Assembly (NCBI GenBank): GCA_038527215.1
Contig: JBCBGC010000062.1
Coordinates: 1-44,188 of the forward strand
DNA length: 44,188 nucleotides
DNA from: JAWPMV01 sp038527215
GTDB lineage: Bacteria > Bacteroidota > Bacteroidia > J057
Reading direction: 5' to 3'
In this document: piece after piece, positions 31,065 to 40,038 of the stretch
Layout of the letters: each line of letters begins with the position of its first letter
Position numbering within the stretch: position 1 is the first letter of the stretch
Position numbers and translations under genes: made by a program
The notes under the pieces: model-generated
Databases searched by the model: none
The model's input: only the letters and a program-made list of their open reading frames with translations
Told to the model about the DNA's origin: nothing

Positions 31065-32084
31065 TCAGGCCCAGACCTGGGTACCTTCCGAGCAATTCTG
31101 GCAAATATCTATTTCCCGCCGTGAAATAAGTAGTTTTTGCCGGAAATCCCGATAAGCAGGGCTATGCCAAATCTCTGCAAAAGGCTTTTCTCCCATCCGA
31201 CCCATTTCGTATTGCGCATCCTTATCGAAGCAGCAAGGCAACACCCGGCCATCCCAGGTAACCTCCGCCCCATGCCACAACTTCCAACACTGATTATCCA
31301 GGGGATTCTTGATGGCGTAGGTCCCATCGGGCTGCTGCTTGTAGCGGGCATATTTTTCCTGGGTAGGAATCAGGTCATTTCCTGCTTTAAATTCATAAAC
31401 CTGGGCAGTTTTCAGGATTACCTGATCTACCTTGAGTTCTTTCCCTAACTGCATGACCTCTGGGACCTGATGCTCATTGGGGCGAACCACCAGGAATTGG
31501 AGGATGATGGTAGGCCAAAGGCTTCCGGCTTCTTTCCTGGCTTCCACCAGATTTTTTACCCCCTGAATTACTTTATCCAACTTTCCGCCCACCCGATAGG
31601 CCTGGTAGGTTTCCTGGGTGGTTCCGTCTATGGAAATGATCACCTCGGAAAGCCCGCTTTCCACGGTGGCTTTCGCTTTCTCAGGCGTCAAGTAATGCCC
31701 ATTGGTGCTGGTAGCGGAATAAATCCCCTTTTCATGGGCATATTTAGCCATGTTGAGAAAGTCGGGATTGAGGTAAGGTTCCCCTTGAAAATACAGCAGC
31801 AAATACACCAGCTTGTCGCTGAGCTCATCAACGGCTTGCTTAAAGCGAGCCTGGGTGAGCATGCCAGTGGGGCGGGTAAAAGACCGCAAGCCAGAGGGAC
31901 ATTCTGGGCAGCGTAGGTTGCAGGAAGTAGTCGGTTCAATGCCGATTTTGATGGGCATGCCCCAATGAATAGGCTTGCCTCTCCATTTTGACAGGAAGAA
32001 AGAAAGGTAGATAAGGATAAAATTCCAGACTTTCTTCCTACTCAGCGTAGAGAGCAATAATCGTATTTTTCTAGGGTTATTCAA
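31065..32084 (-). CDS. Radical SAM/SPASM domain protein
   Basis: The 339-residue enzyme binds the SAM [4Fe-4S] cluster through C55, C59 and C62 (SCNLRCPEC in IGIEPTTSCNLRCPECPSGL). The C-terminal SPASM region has cysteines in NQCWKLWHGAEVTWDGRVLP, CCFD and ICQNCSEG for auxiliary clusters. An N-terminal hydrophobic segment (NFILIYLSFFLSKW) suggests membrane association. Close relatives occur in glycan and lipid modification loci; the reaction is unknown. The only good start is TTG (32082-32084), since no in-frame ATG precedes the conserved N-terminus. The neighbouring acyltransferase has decayed, so a two-gene function may have been lost. Confidence 0.87.
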   Translation of the reverse strand: MNNPRKIRLLLSTLSRKKVWNFILIYLSFFLSKWRGKPIHWGMPIKIGIEPTTSCNLRCPECPSGLRSFTRPTGMLTQARFKQAVDELSDKLVYLLLYFQGEPYLNPDFLNMAKYAHEKGIYSATSTNGHYLTPEKAKATVESGLSEVIISIDGTTQETYQAYRVGGKLDKVIQGVKNLVEARKEAGSLWPTIILQFLVVRPNEHQVPEVMQLGKELKVDQVILKTAQVYEFKAGNDLIPTQEKYARYKQQPDGTYAIKNPLDNQCWKLWHGAEVTWDGRVLPCCFDKDAQYEMGRMGEKPFAEIWHSPAYRDFRQKLLISRREIDICQNCSEGTQVWA

Positions 32085-32243
32085 GCGATGCTTTCTGGGC
32101 AGAAAATTAAAGTCCTCTCAGGCTTTGCGCAAATCATGTAAGTTTTTCCGAAAAGGAACCGTAATTTGCTTAGGTAGCCTTCCCTTTGATGGCAGGCACT
32201 CAGCTATTTCGGTGCCATATTGCTTTACCCAAACCCAACCGTT

Positions 32244-33917
32244 TTGAAGAAACGCTTATTGCTTCTTTGGCTGGCTTGCTCTTGCTTTACCCTTACCGGG
32301 TGGAGCCAAACCACCAATATATCCGGCCAAATCAATGACTACGCGATCGTTACTCAGGCCAATATGGTCGCCAATGAGTTTACCCTGGGGGTAGGCAGCC
32401 CTGCTTTTGCGCTAGATGATCTGGTCTTGATCATCCAAATGCAAGGGGCCACGGTAAGCACCAGCAACAACAGCACCTTTGGTAGCATCACCGATTTGGG
32501 GACCACCGGTAATATGGAAATCGCAACGGTATGTGATTTTACGGCCAACGTCCTCTCTTTCCAGGAACAATTGGTGAATACCTATGATGACCCTTCTACC
32601 ACGGATGCGGTGATTCAGATAGTCCGGGTTCCGCAATATGTTGACGCGAATGTCAATGGCACATTAAGTGGGCAAGCCTGGGATGGTGCGACAGGCGGCA
32701 TCCTGGCCTTTTCGGCCTCTGGAACGGTTACCCTCAATGCTAACCTGGACATGGATGGCCTGGGCTTCCGGGGACCGGCTCATGAAGAATCTATGTTTGC
32801 TTGTGTCCCTTCGCTTAACGGGACTTCAGCTGCTTCTAACAGTGTAGCCTTTTTTTATGATCAGGCTTCGGGTAGAGCAGGCAAAAAAGGCGAGGGGATC
32901 GCGCCCTATCCGACCAATCAGGATTATGGCCAAGGAGCCCTGGCCAATGGCGGCGGCGGTGGCAATGAGCATCAGGCTGGTGGTGGAGGGGGCGGCCACT
33001 ATTTAGCAGGCGGCAATGGCGGACAAAAAGTCAATGGCATCTTTAACTGTTTTGGCCTTTTTGAAGGCATAGGCGGCTATGCGCTGCAGACCCCCGTCAA
33101 CAATGGCAAGGTATTCATGGGAGGGGGCGGTGGTGCTGGTCATGATGACGATGACGATGGTGCAGATGCTGGCAACGGTGGCGGCATCATTTTAATAATC
33201 GCTGATCAAATAGATGGAAATGGCTTTGGGATCTCAGCCAGAGGCACCGATTCAGAAGATGCGCTCGGCGATGCCGCCTCAGGCGGCGGAGCGGGTGGAA
33301 CCGTATTGCTCAGTGTGAATGGCTTTAGTGCCAATCCGCTAACCATCTCCGTGGATGGCGGAGATGGCGGTCAGGCCGGTGTAGGCAGCAATTGCCTGGG
33401 ACCAGGCGGCGGCGGGGCCGGTGGGGTCATCCGCACCACTACCGTCTTTCCTGCCAACGTAACCAGTTCAGTAGCGGGTGGGGCAGCTGGCGTAGTCAAT
33501 CCTGCGGTAGCGGGCTGTGGCGGAAATACCCAGGGAGCCGCGGTTGGAGGCAATGGCATCGTTCTCAATACTTTTTCTTTAGCTGCGGGTACCACGACCT
33601 TGCCCTGTGTATTGGGCTGGGAGGAAAATCCCTGGCAGGAGGAGAATGAAGACCTTGACCCTAGCTTCAAGGCTTATCCTAATCCAGTGGTGTCTGGAGA
33701 GAGGGTGCACATTGAATGGGACCAGCCGGAGGCTGGCCGGGTGAAGTTAGCTTTTTATAATGCCGTCGGCCAGGAGGTTTGGGCGAATGAAGGCCTGCTT
33801 GATGCCGGTCCCCAGCAGGTGTCCGTGGATTTATCCCATCTACCCTCGGGACTATATCTGCTCAGAAAGTCCTTTCGCGGGCAATACCATCCTTTGACGA
33901 TCCAATTAGGAAACTAG
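32244..33917 (+). CDS. Glycine-rich T9SS-secreted surface protein
   Basis: The product of about 557 residues starts with a signal peptide (KKRLLLLWLACSCFTLTGWSQ) and appears to use TTG 32244 as start, since no ATG precedes the signal sequence. The middle (about residues 225-420) is rich in Gly: GGGGNEHQAGGGGGGHYLAG, then AGHDDDDDGADAGNGGGI and SGGGAGGTVLLSVNG. This pattern is found in Bacteroidetes adhesin-like proteins; the acidic runs may bind calcium. The end (FKAYPNPVVSGERVHIEW, then LPSGLYLLRKSF) is a type A T9SS sorting domain. It is transcribed against the CHAT gene with a 12-bp overlap of the 3' ends. Confidence 0.82.
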   Translation: MKKRLLLLWLACSCFTLTGWSQTTNISGQINDYAIVTQANMVANEFTLGVGSPAFALDDLVLIIQMQGATVSTSNNSTFGSITDLGTTGNMEIATVCDFTANVLSFQEQLVNTYDDPSTTDAVIQIVRVPQYVDANVNGTLSGQAWDGATGGILAFSASGTVTLNANLDMDGLGFRGPAHEESMFACVPSLNGTSAASNSVAFFYDQASGRAGKKGEGIAPYPTNQDYGQGALANGGGGGNEHQAGGGGGGHYLAGGNGGQKVNGIFNCFGLFEGIGGYALQTPVNNGKVFMGGGGGAGHDDDDDGADAGNGGGIILIIADQIDGNGFGISARGTDSEDALGDAASGGGAGGTVLLSVNGFSANPLTISVDGGDGGQAGVGSNCLGPGGGGAGGVIRTTTVFPANVTSSVAGGAAGVVNPAVAGCGGNTQGAAVGGNGIVLNTFSLAAGTTTLPCVLGWEENPWQEENEDLDPSFKAYPNPVVSGERVHIEWDQPEAGRVKLAFYNAVGQEVWANEGLLDAGPQQVSVDLSHLPSGLYLLRKSFRGQYHPLTIQLGN

Positions 33918-36791
33918 GGCTTGTTTTCGATTGCGGAGAAAGGCAAAGGTTCCGATGACTCCGGCCAGCCCCAGCAGCAGGTAAAGCCAGTAATTAGGGC
34001 CAGAGACTTTTCCTAAATCAATGGGCTCCATTTTTCCAAAGGGCGTATAGGCGGCCCAGTAGTAAGGCGGTAGATTTTGTTGAATCATGGCCATTTGGGC
34101 TTGCCGGACCGCTTCGTCTTTCCCCTTTTCATCCTTAAGATGTTGGTAGAAATCGGTCATCCATTGGTAGGAAGATTGGTCATTGATTTCCCACAACGTG
34201 GTCAGGGTACTCTGGGCACCAGCAAAGGCAAATCCTCGCGACAAACTGGCCAGGCCTTCTCCTACCTGATAATTGCCCAAGGCTGTTTCACAGGCACTCA
34301 ATACCACCAATTCGGCTTTGAGACGTAAACCGTATAGCTCTGAAAGGGTGAGGAGTTCCGGTGGTCGCTGTTCGGTGGAGGAAAAAGCAAGAAAGGATAA
34401 TCCTTGATAAGCATGATTTACTTTTCCATGGCCTGAAAAGTGGAGCAGATAACTTTCTGGTGCTTCTTCCAGGAAGGTTTTTTTCTGCGCGTATTCATTG
34501 TAGAAAGCTTTGCTCTTCATCAAGCTTTCCAGCTCTTGAACTTCCTGCCGATTGTATTCAAGTGGGCTCAGTTGAGGGCCACGGGGACTGGTTTGACCAT
34601 CTGCTAGTAATTCCATCGGGGCTTCCTTGTAAGTGGGCGCGAAGGCGACTAAGCCTTGCCCCATTTTTTCGGGCCTTTGATCCTGAAAAGCCCAATCCAG
34701 GCTATGGTCAAAGCTGATGATATAGTCCTGTAGCAGATAAGAGGTGCCAGCATAGGTAGCATCTAGATCCTGCTGATAGGGGAGGGCAGCGAAGGGAAGA
34801 TAGGCCAGGGGGCCATCAGGGATGATGAGCAGTTTGCCCAGGCTAGATTGCTTCCCGATTCCCAAGGGTTGGAGGAGGCGTGAATAGAGCTGGGCTCCAG
34901 CTTCCCGCCAGGTGGTATTTGCTTCCTTGACCGAACTGCCCAGGGCGAGGTAAGGATCATAAATGCCATGGCGGAATTGATTCACCAGGCTGTCCAGGAT
35001 TTCATAGCCTTCAAAGGCGTGCATTTCTACGCCGCCTGAGCTAAGGGCTAACACATAGCTTTGGTCCAATCCGGTATAGAAGGTCAAAACCTGGGCATCA
35101 TTCGGGATTCTGTTCTGAATGTCGTGGAGAGCAAGGGTTTTACGACCGACCAGGAGAGCCTGATACTGAGGGGCAAACTGGGCAATTTCCTGTTCCAGGG
35201 AATCCCGCTGGTCCATCAAGGATTGAAGATAGACCCTCATTTCCAGGCTTTCCGCACGTACCTTGCCCTCCGTTTGGGCCATCCAATAACTCAGTTCCTG
35301 TTGGGCTTGGGACAAGCGCAAGCGATTGCTACGAATGGCCCGATGTAAAGCCGGAGGAAGATCCAGGCTTTCAGAAGCCAGGATTCTGGAGAGATGTTCC
35401 TTGAGCAACACGGACTTACTGTCCGCCATGATCTGGGCAGCGGTCTGCGCAAACTGCACATCCCGGCTTTGCTCAAACAGCTGATAGGCAATAGCCAGGG
35501 CGGCTTCATGCTGAACCTGGGAATATCCCAAAAGGTCCAGTTTCGCACCTTCAGCGCCATAACTATCCAACATAAATCGTTCAAACTGCATGGCTTCTTC
35601 ATGCATGGCCAGGGCCTTTTTCAAGCCTGTATGATCGTTCTGCGTTTCCGCCACCATGGCGAGGGCTTTGGCCTTGCCATACAAGGCTTCCCACATCACA
35701 TTTTCATTGAAATACAAAGCGGCGGGTAAGCCCGCTTCCGGCTTATCTTCCTCATATCCGGGTTGGACAGCCTGCAATGCTTTATGATAAGCTTCCAGGG
35801 CCTGTTTCGGCTGCTGCTGCATCAGAGAAACCGCTCCAATTTGGGTATAGGTGTAGCCTACTTCTCGGGAGTGAGGTCCCAAATAGGCCAATTCCCACTG
35901 TAGGCCTTCGGCTAAGATAGCTTCTGCTTTTTCCCACGCTCCCTGTTGAATATAAATGCCCGCCAGCGTCCTGAAGGTCTGGGCATAGGTATATGGATCG
36001 GCTTGTACCGTTAAAGCCTGACTTTCCAGCACGTAATCCAGTGCGATATCCAGCGAACCCAAGGTCAGGTAGTAATTTGCCAAATTGGCTTTTATAAATC
36101 CTTCTTGTTCAACCGTCACCTCAGGTAGTTCCAGGGCGCTCTTGGCAAGGTCAATCGCCTGCCCAATGTCGCCGTTGGTCTTGAGCGCAGTGGCATAATC
36201 TACGTAAAAATCTGCCAATTTTGCCGTAAAGCCAGAGTCCTGATATACTTCCAGCGCTTCTTCGAATAGTAATATGGCTTTATCATATTCCCCTCTACGG
36301 GTATATAGGTTGGCGAGCGGCTTGCAAATATAGATCAGGCTACTCTGGTCTCTGATCGGCTGCGGGCATAGTTGATAGGCCTCCAGATAGTATTGAAAAG
36401 CATCCTCGGAAAGGCCCTCATTCCATGCCAGAAAACCGAGATAATTCATCAGTCCACGGGCAAAGCGTGCTTCTTTTTTCCACCAGATATCCTGATTGAT
36501 CTGCTCCAGGGTTTCACTGATTTGGGCGATGTCTCCCAGATAGGCCACTTGTTTACTGTAGGCCCTGGTCAGTTGAACCCAACCACTGGTGTCTTTATTC
36601 TGCTCAAGGATAGGAAGAAGGGAGTCGGCCAGGCTTATCAAAGCATCGAAGTCTTTGATGGAGGCCATGCGAGCCTGCTGTTTGGTTAATTCTTCCTGGG
36701 GACGGGCCATGGTCCCATTCATGCCTAAGCATAGCAAGGAGAGGAAAAGGAGAAAGGACCCACATAGGGGATATTTCCTGGACAAAAGCAT
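33906..36791 (-). CDS. Exported CHAT-domain peptidase with TPR repeats
   Basis: The 961-residue protein has a signal peptide (YPLCGSFLLFLSLLCLGMNG), tetratricopeptide repeats over about residues 90-430 (for example YDKAILLFEEALEVYQDSG), and a helical linker. A CHAT domain covers about 600-920. The clan CD peptidase dyad is intact: His788 in LLHFSGHGK and Cys834 in VVLSACETALG. A single membrane helix (YWLYLLLGLAGVIGTFAFL) with tail RNRKQALVS ends the protein, anchoring the catalytic part outside the cytoplasm. CHAT proteases cut partner proteins, including gasdermins and Csx30, but substrates of exported forms are unknown. Two paralogous exported proteins with similar anchors lie directly upstream. 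Confidence 0.9.
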   Translation of the reverse strand: MLLSRKYPLCGSFLLFLSLLCLGMNGTMARPQEELTKQQARMASIKDFDALISLADSLLPILEQNKDTSGWVQLTRAYSKQVAYLGDIAQISETLEQINQDIWWKKEARFARGLMNYLGFLAWNEGLSEDAFQYYLEAYQLCPQPIRDQSSLIYICKPLANLYTRRGEYDKAILLFEEALEVYQDSGFTAKLADFYVDYATALKTNGDIGQAIDLAKSALELPEVTVEQEGFIKANLANYYLTLGSLDIALDYVLESQALTVQADPYTYAQTFRTLAGIYIQQGAWEKAEAILAEGLQWELAYLGPHSREVGYTYTQIGAVSLMQQQPKQALEAYHKALQAVQPGYEEDKPEAGLPAALYFNENVMWEALYGKAKALAMVAETQNDHTGLKKALAMHEEAMQFERFMLDSYGAEGAKLDLLGYSQVQHEAALAIAYQLFEQSRDVQFAQTAAQIMADSKSVLLKEHLSRILASESLDLPPALHRAIRSNRLRLSQAQQELSYWMAQTEGKVRAESLEMRVYLQSLMDQRDSLEQEIAQFAPQYQALLVGRKTLALHDIQNRIPNDAQVLTFYTGLDQSYVLALSSGGVEMHAFEGYEILDSLVNQFRHGIYDPYLALGSSVKEANTTWREAGAQLYSRLLQPLGIGKQSSLGKLLIIPDGPLAYLPFAALPYQQDLDATYAGTSYLLQDYIISFDHSLDWAFQDQRPEKMGQGLVAFAPTYKEAPMELLADGQTSPRGPQLSPLEYNRQEVQELESLMKSKAFYNEYAQKKTFLEEAPESYLLHFSGHGKVNHAYQGLSFLAFSSTEQRPPELLTLSELYGLRLKAELVVLSACETALGNYQVGEGLASLSRGFAFAGAQSTLTTLWEINDQSSYQWMTDFYQHLKDEKGKDEAVRQAQMAMIQQNLPPYYWAAYTPFGKMEPIDLGKVSGPNYWLYLLLGLAGVIGTFAFLRNRKQALVS

Positions 36792-36865
36792 AGGGGCGGA
36801 TTAATGGGTTTGTGACAGTAAAACGAAGAAAAGAATCCGCTAGTACTTTCAGCTCAAATCGGAGC

Positions 36866-36902
36866 AAAAAGAATCCCGGAAGGCAGGCCTGCCTTCCGGG
36901 AT
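36866..36902 (-). terminator. Terminator with a perfect 30-bp palindrome
   Basis: The stretch 36873-36902 is perfectly self-complementary, each half being ATCCCGGAAGGCAGG or its inverse. On the minus strand it is followed by TCTTTTTGC. It starts 13 bp after the stop of the membrane-anchored protein at 36915 and should end that transcript before the CHAT gene. Confidence 0.8.
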
Positions 36903-36914
36903 AGCATGAAGGCA

Positions 36915-38462
36915 TTATGCCTGGTTTTGTTTCCGAATCACGGTGAATACCATGACAATGATGATCAGGAGCAGGATGATAAATATGATGGAGAAGCCGA
37001 TCATCAGGTAGTTGTGCTGTGGATCAGCCGCCGCTGCTTCACAACAGCAACAATCTTCGGATGGGTCATCCTTGCAATCGGAGCATTCCGTAATGGCTGG
37101 CTCTGTCAGCAAAGGATCATTATTGTCAAAAATGATGGAGGTCTGGGAAATCACTCGTTGACAGGTTTTGAGGTCATCCGGGTCATGGGGTTGGATCCGG
37201 AATTTTACATAACCTTGAGAACCATCTCCCACCATGTTGGCCGCTACGCCTGGCGTTTGGGCGCTAACCAGTTGGATGCCGCTGGAAAATAGCCAAGTGG
37301 CAATCTGGCCCGCAGCGGTGGGGGTAGCCTGAGGATCGTTGACCAGGGTAGATTTTAAGGTATCCAGGCCTACGACCACTTCAAGTACGTTGATGGTAGA
37401 CAGGTCGAGCTTATTGTCCATGGTAGCATCTAACTGAACAGAATTCACCGCGCCTGTTCCGACATTCTCAAAGTTGATAATGTATTCCAAAAAAGTAGGA
37501 GGATTGGAGGTACAAATGGGGTTAGGCGAAACCAGCATATTGTTGGGATCACGTCCTTTGATCAGGCGAATTTCCTTGGTTGTACTCGAAGTGATCTGGG
37601 TACCAGTGGCATCCAGGTAGGACATAACCAATTTTAACTCGGTACTTAAGTCTTGTTCAAACCAGTCTTCCGGCAAATCTTCCCTGATTTTCAAATCCGA
37701 GAAAATAAGGTGGGTTTGGTTGGGGTCCATGCCAGATAAGGCCCAGGATTGTCGGGCATTGTAAAAATCTGCGTCATATTCAGGATCGCTCGTCAAGGGG
37801 GGATTATTATTTACCGTTTCGTTTCTGTAGGTGCGCGCATTCGCCGCTGAGGTAACCTCCTCGATAAATGACTCATCATAAAAGAGGCTTACTACCACAT
37901 TGTTGATGGTCGCAGTGTCAGATCGATAAATGTTGGCTACCGTGAACGTATCTCCATCCGTCAGGATATCCCAGGATAGGTCTATTTTTACCGGCTCAGT
38001 GGAGGCCTGGGCAAAATATGTTTCCAAAGGATTGAGCACGCTCCCCGTGGGATTAGGGCCCGTAATCTGATATTGTGCAGGTGGCTCGTCATTTTTACTG
38101 TAAATGGGGGTAGCGATGGAGCGGGCTACCGGAGCAGGTCCGCTGCTATAATTATGTGAAAAAGAGACGATCACAGGATTGCCTGGATTAACTGGGCCTG
38201 GGGCGGTAGTTTTTCTTTGAAAATGCCCATCCCCAAACTCAATCAGGATTTCATAATAAGGGCCGGATACATAGGCGCGGGAGCCCTCAAGCGGGTCCAG
38301 GGTAAGTTTATAGACCACCTGGCCCGGGGTGCCAGGAGGGGAAAAACTTAATTGACCGAAACTTATGCCGGGCAACAATCCGAGAAACAGAAGGGCAAAT
38401 AAGCTAATTGCAAGGGGCCAAAAAGCCCTCCTTCCTGGGGAAGAAAATAGTGTATTGCGCAT
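36915..38462 (-). CDS. Exported, C-terminally membrane-anchored protein with DUF11-like repeat, paralogue A
   Basis: The 515-residue protein has a signal peptide, an N-terminal beta-sandwich (YYEILIEFGDGHFQ) and a middle domain (about 300-400: GRDPNNMLVSPNPIC, then YIINFENVGTGAVNSVQLDA). The latter resembles the DPNDK-type DUF11/DUF7619 domain usually placed before T9SS signals. Instead of a sorting domain it ends with ECSDCKDDPSEDCCCC, a short linker, a membrane helix (YLMIGFSIIFIILLLIIIVM) and a basic tail RKQNQA. The six clustered Cys before the membrane are unusual. It is paralogous to the gene 43 bp upstream. The function is unknown; an envelope location is expected. Confidence 0.75.
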   Translation of the reverse strand: MRNTLFSSPGRRAFWPLAISLFALLFLGLLPGISFGQLSFSPPGTPGQVVYKLTLDPLEGSRAYVSGPYYEILIEFGDGHFQRKTTAPGPVNPGNPVIVSFSHNYSSGPAPVARSIATPIYSKNDEPPAQYQITGPNPTGSVLNPLETYFAQASTEPVKIDLSWDILTDGDTFTVANIYRSDTATINNVVVSLFYDESFIEEVTSAANARTYRNETVNNNPPLTSDPEYDADFYNARQSWALSGMDPNQTHLIFSDLKIREDLPEDWFEQDLSTELKLVMSYLDATGTQITSSTTKEIRLIKGRDPNNMLVSPNPICTSNPPTFLEYIINFENVGTGAVNSVQLDATMDNKLDLSTINVLEVVVGLDTLKSTLVNDPQATPTAAGQIATWLFSSGIQLVSAQTPGVAANMVGDGSQGYVKFRIQPHDPDDLKTCQRVISQTSIIFDNNDPLLTEPAITECSDCKDDPSEDCCCCEAAAADPQHNYLMIGFSIIFIILLLIIIVMVFTVIRKQNQA

Positions 38463-38475
38463 GATAGGTAGATAT

Positions 38476-38497
38476 GCCGGGGAAAGCCTTCCCCGGC
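38476..38497. repeat. Intercistronic hairpin between the two paralogues
   Basis: GCCGGGGAA (38476-38484) pairs with TTCCCCGGC (38489-38497) around AGCC. There is no T-run on either side, so it may set relative mRNA levels of the two genes rather than end transcription. Confidence 0.6.
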
Positions 38498-38505
38498 GGT
38501 GAAAA

Positions 38506-40038
38506 TCATTTCTTTCGGCTTCGCAACATAAATACGATCAACAGGATCAATAGCAAGACCAGAAAAGCGATCAAGATGATCATGCCATCAGACATTCCGC
38601 CGGGACCAGTACCGCCTCCGGTATTGTCATCATTGCTGCCTGAGCCTGCGGTTTCATCATCTTTACAATCCACGCAATCAACCACCTCTGCTTCGGTTTG
38701 CAGGGTGTCAATATTGGTGAACCGAATCTCGGCCAGGGAGGAAAAACTGGAGCAATCTGCGAAACTCACCCCTGCTTTGGGGCTGATCTCAAAGGTGATA
38801 TGACCCCGAGACCCAATTTCCTTCATGGCCACGTCCACGCCTTCTTCCTGCGCCCCAACCAATAAAAAGCCTGAAGCATCAGAAGTAAAGGTCCATTCCA
38901 CCTGCGCCGGATTAAAGACGGAGGGGTTCTTTTGGGGAGAGATAATTTCGGTCCCTCCTATCACGATTTCCTTGACCGTCAGGGCTTCCCGGTCTAACTG
39001 GTCGTCCAAAGTCGCTTCCACCTGAATATCTTTTACCGGGCCGTTTCCTGCATTTTCAAAATTGATGGTGTAAGTCAGGACGGTCGGAGGATCGTTTTCA
39101 CAAATCGGCTTGGGGAAGGCTACCATATTATTGGGATCCCTTCCTTTCTGAATTTTTATCCGTACATCTCCACTCTCAGATACCTGGCTGGGCGGTCCTC
39201 CGGCGGCTCCCGGAAAAGCATAGCCTAGCTTGACGTAGGTGTTCAAAGTTCCTTCCTCTTCAAGGGGCAATTCCTCATTGATGACCATGTCTACAAACAT
39301 GATGTTAAAGGTGCCATTATCCATGCTGCTGGAGGAATAGGTTTCTTTGGCGGTATATCGGGGATTTGCCAGGATGTCATCTGGTTCAATGGGCGTTCCC
39401 GCTTCCTCATTATTATATGACCGCAAACTTCCTTCTACCGGAGAAACAAAATCCTCATGGTAATACAGGCTTATCGTTCCAGCCGGTGAGGGAATTTGCT
39501 GATCGCTGCGATAGGCGATGGCCACTGTAAAGGTATCTCCGGGTACCAGGACGTTCCAACTCAAGTAAGGATGCACCAGGGTGGAGGCTGGAAATCCCTG
39601 GAAATAACTTTCTTGAGGAAAGCCAGAGAGGTTGGTAATATTGGTATTCCCAGAAAGCATCGTCAGGGATGGCGGCTCGTCATTCTGGCTGTAAATAGGG
39701 GTTACCCGTACGCGAGGCGGGCGTTGGGGAGGCTTAGAAGAATAACGGTGGTCAAATACAACCGTGGTAGCCCCTTCAGCGGAAGGACTGGAGATTTGGT
39801 TAAAGTGTTCATCCCCATATTCTATAAAAACCCGATAATAAGGAGAATTTTTGTACAGTTCTGACCCTGGTAAGCCGGGTAGATTTACGGAAAAGCGGGT
39901 GATGGTTTCGGTCCCGTCATTGATCTGGGTCTGGGTTAGGCTTTGACCCAATAGGGATAAGCCGCCAGAAAAGCCTAGCAGAATAGTCAGGATATACGTC
40001 TTCAAACGTATGGGCAAGCGTGCGTTCGTAGGTTTCAC
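38506..40038 (-). CDS. Exported, C-terminally membrane-anchored protein with DUF11-like repeat, paralogue B
   Basis: The 510-residue protein has the same order as paralogue A: signal peptide (TYILTILLGFSGGLSLLGQ), N-terminal sandwich (YYRVFIEYGDEHFN), RVTPIYSQNDEPPS, then GRDPNNMVAFPKPIC and YTINFENAGNGPVKDIQVEA. It ends with VVDCVDCKDDETAGSG, a Gly/Asp linker, a membrane helix (IILIAFLVLLLILLIVFML) and RSRKK. Shared with A is the C-x-DCKDD motif just before the anchor. The start is GTG (40036-40038), as no suitable ATG is near. The signal, motif, helix, basic-tail pattern resembles sortase-type C-terminal targeting signals, though no known sortase lies in the window. Confidence 0.75.
   Translation of the reverse strand: MKPTNARLPIRLKTYILTILLGFSGGLSLLGQSLTQTQINDGTETITRFSVNLPGLPGSELYKNSPYYRVFIEYGDEHFNQISSPSAEGATTVVFDHRYSSKPPQRPPRVRVTPIYSQNDEPPSLTMLSGNTNITNLSGFPQESYFQGFPASTLVHPYLSWNVLVPGDTFTVAIAYRSDQQIPSPAGTISLYYHEDFVSPVEGSLRSYNNEEAGTPIEPDDILANPRYTAKETYSSSSMDNGTFNIMFVDMVINEELPLEEEGTLNTYVKLGYAFPGAAGGPPSQVSESGDVRIKIQKGRDPNNMVAFPKPICENDPPTVLTYTINFENAGNGPVKDIQVEATLDDQLDREALTVKEIVIGGTEIISPQKNPSVFNPAQVEWTFTSDASGFLLVGAQEEGVDVAMKEIGSRGHITFEISPKAGVSFADCSSFSSLAEIRFTNIDTLQTEAEVVDCVDCKDDETAGSGSNDDNTGGGTGPGGMSDGMIILIAFLVLLLILLIVFMLRSRKK

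Noticed and set aside
38506..38640. Exosortase or sortase target signal at the paralogue C-termini
   Set aside because: No PEP, LPXTG or known sorting motif and no sortase gene in the window; only the general tripartite layout is similar.
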